64,000 bases of DNA from Usnea hakonensis (Eukaryota; Ascomycota; Lecanoromycetes; Lecanorales; Parmeliaceae), in contig BLJB01000060.1 of assembly GCA_013423325.1 (NCBI GenBank), positions 62,001 to 126,000 of the forward strand, written 5' to 3'. Shown piece by piece: positions 20,599 to 33,339 of this stretch (positions are counted from its first letter, which is position 1; every line of letters starts with the position of its first letter). The notes below the pieces were generated by a model that was not told the origin of the DNA, made no database searches, and was given only the letters and a program-made list of their open reading frames with translations. A program made the position numbers and the translations under genes.

Positions 20599-20927
20599 GC
20601 TTCGGACAGACATTTGTTGAGTAATTTGTTGGAAATTGGCGGTTAGATCATCTGCAAGCAAATGGGCTTCCAGTCGCAGACCCAAAAAGTAATAACGAAA
20701 TTTGAGTCTGCTGTATGTTGTGTTGTAGTAAGAGTATTTTGTAAGCTACTCCCCCAACAGGTTCATATTTCTTACGTGAGCACTATGCAGCCTGGCAGTA
20801 AATAAAAGACCTGATATGTCGTATGACCCCCAATCATCATCTCAACAATAGTTTTTCCACTCACAGAACAGACAAAGAAAGTTCTTTCCATGAATACTGT
20901 ATAGTCTCCTGAGTTAGGGGTCCGTCA

Positions 20928-23900
20928 ATGCTCTTCATGACTTGGAGTTGGAACCTCTGTCCTAACGATGATGCATTTGGGCCAATCGTCCACGGCTGTC
21001 GTGACAATTTCGATTTCACGCTGCTCTTCGAGCAGACTTTTCTTTCCATAGCACCCTCCTCGCTCTTCATCGTACTGGCTGTAATCAGAATAGTCTATTT
21101 ACGCCGCCAACCGAGAACCATAGCGGGGACCAGGCTCCAAATTATTAAGATTGTCGGTAGTTCCTTTCAACAATCATTCATCCCAAGTTGACTTGATGCC
21201 CAGGGCACTATCGCTGTCTATTGGTCATTAGAATTCATTTACCTGATCCCCATCGCGTCCAAGACTAATCAGCGCCCAAGAACCACTATTGCCGCTGCGG
21301 TGCTTTCTCTCGTGGATGCAGTGATCATGGGCTTTCTTTCCTTCTTTGAACATTCCAGGTCGTTGAGATCTTCTGCCCTACTGAACGCATACGTTTTAAC
21401 CACCCTCCTTTTCGGCGCCGTCCAATGTCGAACCCTATGGCTTGTGGCTAAAAACTCAGCGACCACTTCGCTGTTCACATCCGCACTTGGTGTGAAAGCT
21501 GCAATATTGCTGCTCGAAGCTCAAGGGAAGACCAGGTGGGTACGTTCAAGAGAGAAGGAACGAAGTCCTGAGGAGACGGCTGGAATATGGAGTTTAAGCC
21601 TTTTCTTTTGGTTAAATGGTCTGATCAGACTAGGAAACACAAAAGTGCTTACGCTGGATGACTTGTATCCGCTCCGAAAGAAGATTGCGGCTAAGAGCCT
21701 GCAGCATACGTTCTGGAAATATTGGGAGCATCGGAAACCGAAGAGCTATAATTCCCTAATTCTGGTGGTCGGCAAGGCTTTGAGATGGGACTTGCTCGCA
21801 CCCATTGTGCCTCGACTCGCTTTAATCGGGTTCTCATTCAGTCAGCCTTTCCTCATCAATAGCGTTCTAAAGTGGCTGGAAACCCCCATGAGCGCCAGCT
21901 CTGCAAATTATGGGTATGGTCTGATCGGGGCCACTGCTTTCATCTACACAGGGATCGCAATCTCGACTGGCTGGTATTGGCATTGTAACCAAAGAGCTCT
22001 GACAATGGTTCGTGGCATGCTCGTTCCAGCCATTCTTAAAAGAACCACGGAATTAAGCCTCACAGCCCTCGATGATTCCGCTGCTGTCACCTTGATGAGC
22101 ACGGATATTGAAGGAATCCAGAATGGTTGTCGAAGTCTCCACGAAATTTGGGCAAACACAATGGAGGCTGGGCTGGCAAGCTGGTTACTGGAAAGGGAGC
22201 TTGGTCTTGCTTTTCTGCCACCTATCGTCGTCGTGATTCTCTGTGTTGTTGCGTCCGCTCTTCTGGGTAAGGTTACCGGCAAGAGACAAGCTTGGTGGAT
22301 GAAAAAGATTCAGAAAAGAGTTGGAGTTACTGCACATATTTTGTTGAATATGACGAGTCTGAAGATGTCTGGACTTACAAATCAAATGGGTAGCCTCGTG
22401 CAAGGTTTGAGGATTGAAGAATTGAGATCTGCAAGTCGATTTCGACTGCTTGTGGTTTTCTCGACTGTAATTGCATTCACGCCTTTGCTGTTATCACCGG
22501 CCATCACATTTGCCGTCACGAGTCGCCATCTAGACACCACCCGACTCTTCACATCCCTTTCATACCTGCTCTTGTTGTCAAATCCGTTAACGCAATTGTT
22601 CCAATCAGTTCCTCAGATCATAGCTGCTGCTACCTGCTTTGGGCGAGTAGAAAAATTTCTGGAAGCAACAACTCGGATTGATATTCGGAAGGTGAGAGCC
22701 GCGAGAGACCTTTCTCCCAAGGATACAACCATCTATAGCGACGTAGCCGTTGTCATTCGGAATGGTCAATTTGGCTGGGAAGAGGGCAAAATCGCCTTGA
22801 ACAACGTCAATTTGAACATCCCAAGAGCGAAGATGACCATGATAGTGGGTTCAGTCGCCTCGGGAAAATCGACTTTATGCAAAGTGCTCCTTGGAGAAAC
22901 GCCTGTGGCCGAAGGGGACGTCACCTTCATTAGCAGCTTCTCCCATATCGGCTTCTGCGACCAGGCCCCATATTTAGCCAACGGGACCATCAAAGAAAAC
23001 ATCATCGGCTTTTCCAACTTTGATCAATTTTGGTACGATGAAATCATCGAAGCCACTGCACTAAGGCAAGACCTCGACACCTTCTCGCACGGCGACCAGT
23101 CAGTAATCGGCACAAACGGCAAGACCTTGAGCGGTGGGCAGCGACAGCGCGTGGCCGTGGCACGCGCTCTCTACGCAAGACCCGATATATACGTCTTTGA
23201 CGATACCTTGAGTGGGCTTGATGCCAATACCGAGGATCATGTTTTTCGTAGGGTTTTCGGACCAGAGGGTCTGCTTCGGCGGTGTAAAGCCACTGTTGTA
23301 ATGTGTTCTAGCTCAGTCAAGCATCTTCCGTCTGCCGACCATATCATTGTTTTAAAGACCGAAGGGAAACCTTTGGAGGAAGGAAGCTTCCAGTCGCTCT
23401 TCGTGAACCAAGAGCAAGTCAATCGTCTTGAAATGAAGCCTGCAGGCGCGCGAGAACTACAGAAGGAGACCAAAAGTAATCGAAAACAACAAGTGGCTGG
23501 TAACCTTCTAGATGTCTCAAAGCCTAATCCGGAGCTCGACGACCGCGCAAGACGAATCGGAGACATTACTGTATACCGATACTACTTCACAGTCCTGGGA
23601 GTACCTTTGCTCATACCATTCCTAGCTTTCGGCATAACATTCGGCTTCCTTTACAACTTCTCCTCTGTCTGGCTCAAATTCTGGTCGGACTTTAACACGA
23701 AACATCCCCACGGCAACAAAAACCCCTATTTTGTCGGCATGTATGCCTTGTTTCAGGTCCTCTGCCTCCTAGCCCTCGCGCTTTTTATCATGCACAACCT
23801 CACTACCATGGTCTTGAAGTCAGGGACACGGATCCACCAGCGGGCACTTAGCACCGTGATGAACGCCCCACTGGCCTTCTTCAATAAAACAGATATCGGG

Positions 23901-25476
23901 AGCACGACCAATCGATTCTCCCAGGATATGTCTCTTATTGATGCCGACCTAGCTTTTGCGTTCTCGAACACGACGTTGACGGGTTTCTCGGTTCTTGGGC
24001 AGGCAACAGTCATTGGCATAGCTTCGCCATACGTTAGTATAGGGTATCCGATTCTGATCGGTGTGCTGTATGTTATACAGAAGTATTACCTCAGAACGTC
24101 AAGGCAGTTGAGATTCTTAGACCTCGAGGCCAAGAGCCCATTGTAGTATGTCAACCGTCATTTTGGAGCCCTATGAACGCCGGATATGCTGACACAACCC
24201 CAGCACACACTTCCTTTCAGCCCTCACCGGCCTCGCCACTCTCCGCGCCTTCGCCTGGCTTCCCCAAAACCTCAACCTAAATCACCATCTTCTCGACACC
24301 TCCCAGCGCCCCGCATACCTCCTATCTCTAATACAGCAGTGGCTGACCCTAGTCTTGAACCTTGTGGTGGCAATCGTTGCCATCATGCTTGTCACTCTGG
24401 CGACCCAATTACGCGCCGAATCCGGCTTCACGGGCGTAGGTTTGGTCTCGTTGATGTCATTTGGAGATATGCTTTCGAGTATTATCAGGAGCTGGACGCA
24501 GCTTGAGACGTCAATTGGGGCGGTCAGCAGGCTCAAAAGCTTCAGCGACACTGTCGAAAGCGAGAATCTACCCTGCCATGTCGAGATGCCACCGGAGGAG
24601 TGGCCGCGGTATGGGAATATTGAGATTGATGGCGTGTTTGCTCGATATGGCGACAAGACTGAGGCTAATAGCGGCGCTGATGATGAAAAATACGACCAAT
24701 CACTGGCTCTGAATAATATCAAGGTCTCTATTGCATCTGGCGAGAAGATAGCAGTCTGCGGACGAACCGGAAGCGGCAAGTCATCTCTCCTGCTCCTCCT
24801 CTTGGGCCTCCTCGAACCCTCAACGTCGACGAACCGTTCCATCTCCATCGACAGTCTCCCACTACATCTGATCCATCGTCCCACGCTCCGATCTCGTCTC
24901 ATCGCAATCCCTCAGACGCCCTTTTTCCTACCGGACGGCAGCACCTTTCGGAACAATCTCGACCCCTACGATGGCGCCGACGAGGCCGAATGCGCGGATG
25001 TGCTCAAGGTGGTAGGATTGTGGAATGCGGTTTCAAGCCGAGGCGGTCTGGCATCGCCAATGAGTGCGGACGTCTTGAGCCAGGGACAGAAGCAACTGTT
25101 CAGTCTCGCGAGAGCCGTACTAAGGGCGCGGGTAAAGTCCAGAGGAAGCCATCGTGCGGGAGGGAGTGATTTGAGTCAGAAAAGAGGAAGGGAGCGTCCG
25201 GGCGGTATCTTGCTGCTCGACGAGGTGAGCTCGAGTGTCGATGCCGACACGGACGAAGCGATGCAGAGGGTTATACGGTCTGAGTTCCGGGCTTATACCG
25301 TTGTCGCGGTGGCGCATCGGTTGGATACCGTGCTGGATTTCGACCGCGTGCTCATTATGGATGGGGGAAGCGTGGTTGAGGAAGGGAATCCGAGGGTGCT
25401 GTTGGAGCGGGAGGGGAGTCGATTCGGAGAGCTGTGGAAGATTGGTAGAGTAGTTTATGAGCGTCCGGCGCTTTGA
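20928..25476 (+). CDS. ABC-C type multidrug transporter
   Basis: Exons 20928-21152, 21204-24145 and 24204-25476 give 1479 residues, typical of fungal full-size MRP-like transporters with an extra N-terminal membrane domain. The N-terminus carries the family start CPNDDAFGPIV and FDFTLLFEQTFL. NBD1 has Walker A GSVASGKST near residue 624, signature LSGGQRQRVAVARAL and Walker B IYVFDD; NBD2 has GRTGSGKSS near 1240, signature LSQGQKQLFSLARAV and ILLLDEVSSSVD. Both nucleotide sites look complete, although position 2 of NBD1 Walker B is followed by Asp instead of Glu, the usual degenerate site in this class. The first intron must use donor GTCGGT at 21153 to keep frame, although GTAGTT lies four bases on. 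Adjacent placement suggests export of the cluster product, or self-protection. Confidence 0.9.
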
Positions 25477-26927
25477 TGACGCAATGATGCGCAGACAGTA
25501 AATGGAGCTCAAGGTGATTCTTGGTCAACTACCTTATGTATGCTTGTACAAAAGTCGTCCAGGATTTCCAGGTCACTGGCAAAGATAAGTTCATTATGGG
25601 TCTCTGTTGCTTGTCCTTATGTTCAATTGCGGCATCATGGCATTTCGGCAGTGCTCGTCTTTTCAGTAAGAAACTGCGATATGCTTTGCTTCAGAAGTTA
25701 TGAGCTTTCGGCATAAGTCAGACTCGACAAGAGTCATGTAATAAAAGAGGTCTTGGCACTCTAGCCCGTAGAGTACCTTAGGGCTGGGGCTGGCCCACAG
25801 GGCTGATTGCATGCATGCCCAAACGTCCAACAGGCACGTCCCGCGTGTTCTGAGATGCCGGGAAGTTTCAGAACTATCGGATCCCACACAAGGAGCAGGA
25901 GAAGAACGCTATTTCGACAGGTCGAAAGGGATTTTCTGGTCTTTGGGAGGCAACACGTGATCTCACTACTGTATCTTAGCAACCTGGTCACGGTCCCGTG
26001 TTGATTTGAGCTTCCATTATAGCTGGAGCTGAAGTTAGATGGTATCGAGACGGAACGCGGGACTGACGGACGGACTATGAGAGCATCTGCAGGTAGCATA
26101 CGATCGTTTGTGGGTCAAGGAATAGTAAACTCTCGGTGCAATCGCATCGGATCCGTGTCCCCTTTTTTCTGCAGCCAGACATCATACGTCTGTCATCTGC
26201 GCAGAGCAATAAAGGTCATGAATATAAAGTAGTTGAACGCAGACTAAGCGGAGTTGCTGAACAGTCAAGACTGATACACTTTTTCAAGGCAAAAATCCAG
26301 GCGAGAGATGGAACAGCAGATTAATCAGTCAAACAGGTTTCTTTGGCGTCTCTCCTTGGCATTTCAACATCTAGATTGTACCCTGCGCTTTGTTCTGTGA
26401 TGACCTAGATTCAATACCCATAAGGACCGCGTTCTCACGTTCCTACGAAATGATGATCATCCAGAGCCCAAGTCACTTGGCAAGGGGATCAGTTCATCTG
26501 TTTTGAGGCCGCCAGGTGGGTAGCGCAAAATCCTTCTATCATTAGACAGGTATTAGTTGTTTTCAACAAGGTTTTAAAGAATTATGTCAAGAGTACGGAT
26601 GTACCTACCTCAGAGGGATGCCAAGTGGGGAGGTAGTTGTGATGGTGATTGATGATCGTGATCGGGCATATACGTCTGTGCTGTGCGGTGCGCTCTGTTG
26701 ATGGATTTGCTGTTAGTGGGGAGAGAAGGGTCGATATTGTTAAGGTAAGCTACATCAAGCAGACGTCTGTTGAATTATTTGAAAGGGCGACTCAGCAACG
26801 CCAATGTGAACGCATCAAACGATCCCTTCCTCGTGGCTGAGTGCAAGTTCATACGATTTCGCATACAGACTCCCAAATCAACGCCGCGCGAATACCGAGC
26901 ACCTCTTCCTTCTCGGGCAGACTACAC
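25477..26927. other. Intergenic region, right border of the cluster
   Basis: About 1.45 kb between the convergent ends of the transporter and MCM3. Small frames on both strands are unsupported; no repeat copy of the A/B/C family was found. Confidence 0.4.
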
Positions 26928-29745
26928 TTAGATCTTATAAACAATGCCATCGCTCTCGGAATACCTATGTCACCATCTGTCAGCAGCCATTCTTCCCTCG
27001 GCGCCAGCAATAATGAAACGGAAAAGGACCAAGACTTACATAATTTCATTCCTGTCCTGCATCCCCTCCAGCGCCTTCCCAGCTTCTGCCAATCCAAACT
27101 CCGCGTCCCCTGTCCTCCCCAATCTCTCATTGACTGCTCTGACAAGCGGCTCCACGTCCGCGCTCTCGTTCTGGAATACGCTAGTGTTCACCAATTGCCC
27201 TAATGCGGTCCGGAAGACACGGAGACGATTTGCGCTGATGGGTTGTTGTGAGTCGCCATTAGTGGTGGCTTGGCTATCGTCCCCTTGTGAGGTGAGGAGC
27301 TGTGACGCTGGCGCTGAGGACGCAACGGACATCTGCGATTGCGTTGCGCGGCCATTGGTTCGGGGGCTGGCGGTGTACATGTCGTCATTGTCCGAGTCGC
27401 CATCGCCATCAACATCGTCGCCGTTGTCGCCGTTAGTAGCAGAAGCTCTCGTTCTAGCAGTACCATTGGTACGCGTGGTGCGACGAGGAGTTGTCCCATT
27501 CCTTCGAGGTGCTTCTTCTCGATCTCCATCGTCATCGTCGTCGTCGTCGTTACTGTCAGAGGAGGAATCGGAAGACATTGCATCTGTATGACTGACTTTC
27601 CTCCGCTTCTTGCGCTCGTCCTCGACAACTTCTTTGAAAAGAGCAAAGCGAAGAATTGCTTCTGCGGCTTCGGCATCCTTCTCTTCTACTTTATGCGAGA
27701 GGCGAGCCTTGGCGTGAGCAGTGGCGAGACGGATCAGTGTTTCGAGGGTACGTGCTGTCATGGGTGAAGTCTTGCGCTGGTTGCCTTCAAGTTCGTCGTT
27801 TCGGAGGGCAGAATATGTCGCTACGATGTGATCTGCGGCCCCTTTTGTGAGTATAGGTTTACGCTGCAGTTTCGCGTATTGGATGTATTTCTTGATGAAA
27901 GGGATACTAAGAACATCAACTCTTCGAGCGGCGCCACGGCCTGAGGTTACGGTCACGCCGGCGTGGAGCATGATGTTGAACTTTTCGTAGACCGTTGTGG
28001 GTTGGTTGGCATCTTGTTCTTCGTCAAGGCCTACGCCTAGGGTCTGATATTGCTGTTCGCGGACAGGCGCGCCTTCTTCGGTGCCTGGTTGGCGATATCG
28101 ATGCATACGGAGGACATGTTCAGAGATTTGGCGGTCGCGGAAGTCATCAATGTCGTCTGTAACTACAAAGAGAAGATCGAAACGGGAGAGAAGGGAGTCG
28201 GGAAGGGCGATGTTGCGGTGCGGATCTTTATGCGGGTCATATTGGCCATAAATTGGATTCGCGGCCGCGATGACACTGCAGCGGGCGTTGAGAGACGTAT
28301 GTATGCCGGCTTTGGCAATGGTAACGGTTTGTTGTTCCATGACTTCATGGATGGCCACTCTGTCAATGTCGCTCATCTTGTCGAACTCGTCAATACAGAC
28401 AACGCCTCGGTCGCCGAGAACCATGGCACCGGCTTCGAGACGTCGCTCTCCTGTCTCTTTGTCCGAGGTCACTGCTGCTGTAAGACCGACTCCTGAAGAG
28501 CCTCGGCCAGTAGTCGCAATTGCCAACGGTGCTGTATTCAGAACGAACCGGAGCAGCTGAGATTTGGCAGTTGATGGGTCTCCAACCATCAAGATATTGA
28601 TGTCTCCTCTTAGATGGGTACCATTCTCCAAATTTTTCTCCATACCGCCCAATAGCATGAGCAGTATTGCTTTCTTAATATGATCGTGGCCATATATGCT
28701 CGGTGCCAGCGACTGTGATAAAAGCTCAAAGACATTTTTTTTCTTTGACACTTTGTTGATATTTCGGATATCCGTATCTGTAATTGTCGAGTGAGCGATC
28801 CCCCCACCCGACTTCGAAGAGAGCATGATGACATTGTTGGCCAATATCAGAGTCCTAAAAGTTGCACTACCTTGACCGGCATTGCGATTTCCCAAGGATC
28901 GGTAAATACCAACGAGTTGTATACGGTCACCCGGCTTGACCCGATCTACTAAATCATCATCCATGATCACGTCCACACCTCGAGGAAGCTGTCCCGCTGG
29001 TGCCCGCTCTGGCATCTCCTGTATCGAGATGGTTTGATGATCTCTGTAAGTGCAGTACCCGTATTCTGTAATGAGCTATTTGCCGTCAGCTCCCATCGTC
29101 AAGTCAGCCCAAGTCTTCCAGAAGTCTCACCGGTTCTCCATCCTCATCCTCTTGAGGATATACACTCGTACTGGCGGCTCCGTTCATCGTCATGGTCTGA
29201 TCTCGGTATTCCCTGAATCGAAATATATTCTTCTTTTCATTGTAATGCACGCTTTTCACCACCTTTGGGCGGACCAAGGAGCACTTCGTCACGATCCCTT
29301 CCAGCGAGACCATGTGGTTAAGGTGATTGGAGCTGAGCGTTCGAGGGTTGCAAGAGAATTCGCCAAACGAGCCAATATAGGCGCAGTAGTACATCTTTAA
29401 ATCCTGCCATCAGCACTGTTCAATACAAAGTAAATGCAGCCAACGCACAACATCATCACCAGCTTCCCTCGCAGGTCTATTCGGCAAAGCGACAATCGTG
29501 TTCTTGAGTGCTTGATCAAAGGCTTGCGAGAAGTCAAACGGCGCTTGTAGTAATCCGTCTGCCAATTGTCTGTTGTGTGTCCTGATTTCATCTAAACTGA
29601 CGGTCAATCGTCGGAAACCTCGGTTGAGCATGAGGATTATATCGGCGCGGTAGCTGCGGGCACTCTGATCGCTGGGATCCAGGAATTCTTCGGCCAGGCG
29701 AATTCGGTCTCGTACTGCTTCATCGCGAAGTTGTAAGCCATCCAT
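26928..29745 (-). CDS. MCM3: DNA replication licensing factor Mcm3
   Basis: Mcm3 is one of the six subunits of the MCM2-7 replicative helicase. Exons on the minus strand are 29745-29449, 29403-29131, 29075-27040 and 26964-26928, giving 880 residues. Seen: the N-terminal MCM domain (VRDRIRLAEEFLDP, YYCAYIGSFGEFSCNPRTL), the AAA+ core with Walker A GDPSTAKSQLL near residue 355, the Mcm3-typical NTAPLAIATTGRGSSGVGLT, Walker B VCIDEFDKM and arginine finger SRFD. The C-terminal part carries an Asp/Ser-rich linker (DDDDDDD) and a small folded end. The last exon adds only YSESDGIVYKI after a 75-base intron, matching the conserved Mcm3 end. Subunit identity is firm. Confidence 0.97.
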
Positions 29746-30159
29746 CTTGAAAACGATAAGGTGATGTCGGATGATATTTTTGGAGGGATACTGAGAAGAT
29801 GCTGGAGGTTGAGGTTCGGATTCTGGGGAACGCGTCTAAGTCGCGTTCTTTCACGTCAAAGTGGCGGTTTTGTGCGTGTGAATCGCCGTAATAGATAGAC
29901 TGAGCTTGTACTATTCGAGATCGATCTTTTTTTGCACCTTCGATGTGAGCATTATTGCTATTTACACACTGAGGGTATTGACCACAAGAAGGACTGGTAA
30001 TGGACTCGCATTTTTTCACAATTCACAAACAGCTCGGCTGCGTCTCAGGCCAAGGATCCAATCATACTACGTCCGCGAAAGCACAAATAGTTACACAAGA
30101 GTCTGACAGCGTCTTCCATATATCGTAACATCGTCCTGCTTCATCATTGCTGTCAAAGA
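29746..30159. other. Intergenic region upstream of MCM3
   Basis: Holds the MCM3 promoter and the 3' end of the rhodopsin-fold gene. CGCG-containing sites (ACGCGT near 29830, the MluI cell-cycle box sequence) are seen about 85 bases upstream of the MCM3 start, which would fit G1/S regulation. Confidence 0.45.
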
Positions 30160-31486
30160 TCATGGCACAGCTCCATTAAAGTTATCTCTCTCCTCTATCT
30201 CCGCCCCGTTCCTTTCCTTGACGGCTTTCGGGACATCTGCCCAACTAGTCATTTTCAATATCTCCTTGTTGGTGTTCCCAATTCCACCCCTTGATCCGGA
30301 ATGACGTTCATCCGGCGTCAAGACGTAGTACTGAGACGAATCGGCGCCCTTTGAGGGGGACACCCCGCTGGGCCTTTTGTCGTTGCGGATAGTCTTCCAG
30401 CGGACCAGCGCTGGGAACATAGGCAGGCAGGCGCCGAGAATAGCCAGGCAGACCTCAACAACAGCCCATACACATGGCTTTACGTCGGACCCTAGCAGCT
30501 TGTAAGTGCTGTCTTGTAGTATGAAACTGGGGTCAGGAGCCACAGGCCTTACATGGTGCGTCTGAAAGCGAGATATTCGCCATCTGGGGAATCCGGTAAA
30601 GACTGACGCCACAAGTCCTTTACCCCTTTGGTCAGTGTAACCCGTGTGTCAGAGTGGATCAGGTGACTTACAGGCCTCCAAGCGAGAATATGCCAATAAG
30701 CTGTAATTTTCTGGTTCTATCTGCGTGGAGACGCCACAAATATGGCATTGGAGACGCCACGGCGATGATATCTGTGAGCGCGTTCAACGAGCCAAAAATA
30801 ATGAACGCAGTGTTTAGGTGAATGCACTGGCCCTGCACAGTCAGGTTCCAAGATGCATTGATCGGCGAACACTGGAAGACGACAAGAAGATTCATTGTTA
30901 GACCGCAGCAGATTACAAAACCGCCGATGGCGTAAAGAGCGATCTTGAACCGCGGGCTCGGGAAAAGTCGGCGATAAAGCAATAAGATGGACAGTTTGAC
31001 TGCCGTGATAGCAGCATTATACAGCTCCTCGGTGGCGATCACCCACTGCCGTTCGGTGTCAGTACGCGGTCAGTCACGTATGATATGCGACACTTACTTT
31101 AGCAAACGTTTCAGGGTTTTTGAGAAGGACCGCATGTCTTCCACCACCGTAATGGACACACATAAGACCACCCGTGATCTCCCCAATTGCAAGCAGCTGG
31201 CAATAGTTGCAACGGTCAGCGGTCTATGTCTACCAAGAAGAGAGCTGTGGACAGGCACATATGCCTATGCATATGTATGCCAAGAGAGTCTCACAAGTGC
31301 CACAATGATCATGTAGTCGTCTGCCAGTATTGGAGCTTTGCATAGTCGTCGAGAGGAAAATCTCAGAACCACTGCAGTAAGCGCAATAACAATGCAGATG
31401 GCATGTGAAACAACGATGTCATTTGATCGATCTTGGTGGATATGTGCGAGCTGATACTCGATCTCTTGTGCACTCGGTGGAGCCAT
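30160..31486 (-). CDS. Fungal rhodopsin-fold (PTH11-like) integral membrane protein
   Basis: Exons on the minus strand: 31486-31295, 31196-31098, 31045 to about 30676, and 30617-30160, roughly 372 residues with seven hydrophobic segments. Family features: the N-terminal HAICIVIALTAVVLRFSSRR, ADDYMIIVAL, HYGGGRH in the extracellular loop, FAKWVIATEELYNAAITAVK, SILLLYRRLFPSPRF and the later WAVVEVCLAILGACLP. The cytosolic tail is polar and carries no CFEM domain. The last intron is awkward: the good GTAAGT donor at 30671 breaks the frame, whereas a GC donor at 30675 keeps it, joining SLGG to LVASVFTGF. Either a GC intron or a small lesion is possible. Members of this family have proposed receptor roles; the ligand is unknown. 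Confidence 0.8.
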
Positions 31487-33339
31487 TAGAAGACTTGTTC
31501 AATTTTCTGGCGTAGAGTACGAGGCCGAGGGTTGAAAGAACTTCTTCTTGGTTCTTGAGAATGCCTTTGTATTCAGATTTGGTGTTTGGTCATGACATGA
31601 ATGAGCGTACGTATCAAGACCATTGGAGCCAATTTCTCTCGACTTGAAGTCTGAAAGGGTGGGTGCGCACCCGGCGAGTTTTCTGACAAGCACGGCGGGG
31701 CCTGCAGTAGCCTGATCCATTTTCGTCTCCTGTTTTACGTATTCAGATATTTGATCCTGCAAGAATTTTCCTGTGAGCACATCAGCACAGCACCTCATTT
31801 TGGTTCTGGTCGCATGCCTGCGCCTACGAATTGAGTGCAGGCGCGCCTAAGTCTTCTCGTATAGAGCATCATCTCGCATTAGCTTCTTAACGATCTTCAT
31901 ACGAGGAAGTGGGAGGACAGTCGCGCCCATAGTGCATATTGTAAGTGGCTAAGTCAGCAAGGAACAGGGTGTCAAGACCAAAGATACTGCAAGTATATGC
32001 CAGACGATTGGCTATATCAATTCTTGCAAAGACTGTAGTCTGTAGAGCACAGCGTATTCTCTCTCTCCAATAAATTGGCCGTACATACGAGTACTACTTT
32101 TGATATGGGAAGGATGATTAAGAGTACGTAGCTGCTTATCATTTTATGCATTCATTATTCATTATTGAATCTCACATTTCGCCTGCATTCAAAGTAAGTA
32201 CTTAGAGTATTGTTACACTCTAAAACAATGACGACAATCGCTCATGTGTCAAAACTCAAATCTGTCAGACAGTGTCACTTTTTTTTCTTTTCCTTTTTCT
32301 TTCCACATCTGGGCATTGACACTTATGGTCTATGGATGACAGGCCCAGAACAAACAAAGAGAAAGCCACAGGCAACTACTTATGTTGTAAGTCCAATCAT
32401 CCTAATCGGGACAATCAGACTACCTAGCCGATCGAATGAGCGCGCGTACTACTGACATTGTGCAATCGCACTAAGCAGCTCTGAATCAATAGTATTCGCC
32501 ACAGAAGTTCTCTAACGATTTCTTATTTTATCTAGTTCATCTTTGATCGGAGACCGACAGACAAGAAAAAGCGGGTATTGTCCGCAATTCGCATGCTTCT
32601 AGACTCGCCCATCATTGCGCGATGGCGTCTCGAAATGCTGCAGGTACCCTCATGGCGTCTTCGCCAATCTGTTCTGGTCCATGGGCACTCTAGATGGCGG
32701 AGTGAATGACGACACAGTGATGACAAGCATCCAATCAGCTCTTCTCCCACAATCAGCAGCGCATTCAATGCAAGATCGACAGTGTGGGGGAGCGCTTTCG
32801 GAAGCAGGGACCTCTCCGAACGAAAAACATGTCCTTTGCGGAGCGTTCCAGAACTTCTCCATCAAAGACGAACGCACGAATCCCAATTGGATCTGCTCTT
32901 CGAAAGACGCGGCCTGATCTTCGATGGATCATCTCCGACCTGCATCATGACAAGCTACAAAGCGTCTGAAAAGTGGATACGTTGCTTTCAATCTATACTC
33001 ATACCGACCTTCATGTAGAAGCAGGGCATGCCTAAAAGAACAAGTACCTGAGAGATCCCTGCAACAAAAAACATTCGAGAACGAATCATTGGCACATCTT
33101 GAGGTAGCCATTTCATTATAGCCAGCTGCCCTCATTCAGCCATGAGTGGATGTGCATATCTACATGCTGACCGTGGATGCATAATGATTGAGCATTAGCC
33201 TCGATGTCGCTGGTAGATCGGACTGTATGCAGATGGTCCCGGATTTGTCAAGGAGCTTCCGTCGAGACTGAGAGATGGATGATGCCGACTGGCAAGTCTT
33301 TGTCGCAAAACGTGCGCTACTAGAACACATCAGTGGCGA
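31487..33339. other. Gene-poor region with decayed coding fragments
   Basis: No intact gene seen. There is a pyrimidine run near 32278-32306 and short overlapping frames on both strands around 32600-33020, one of which (LDLLFERRGLIFDGSSP) looks protein-like but breaks off on both sides. It may be an eroded gene. Confidence 0.35.

Noticed and set aside
24282..24902. 206-codon minus-strand frame
   Set aside because: Antisense shadow of the second half of the ABC transporter, whose NBD2 motifs are intact on the plus strand.
31499..31798. 99-codon minus-strand frame upstream of the rhodopsin-fold gene
   Set aside because: No domain, and it occupies the promoter position; not enough to call a gene.
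32200..33140. Possible transposase remnant
   Set aside because: Short protein-like pieces are present but no catalytic motif, terminal inverted repeats or target duplication could be seen.
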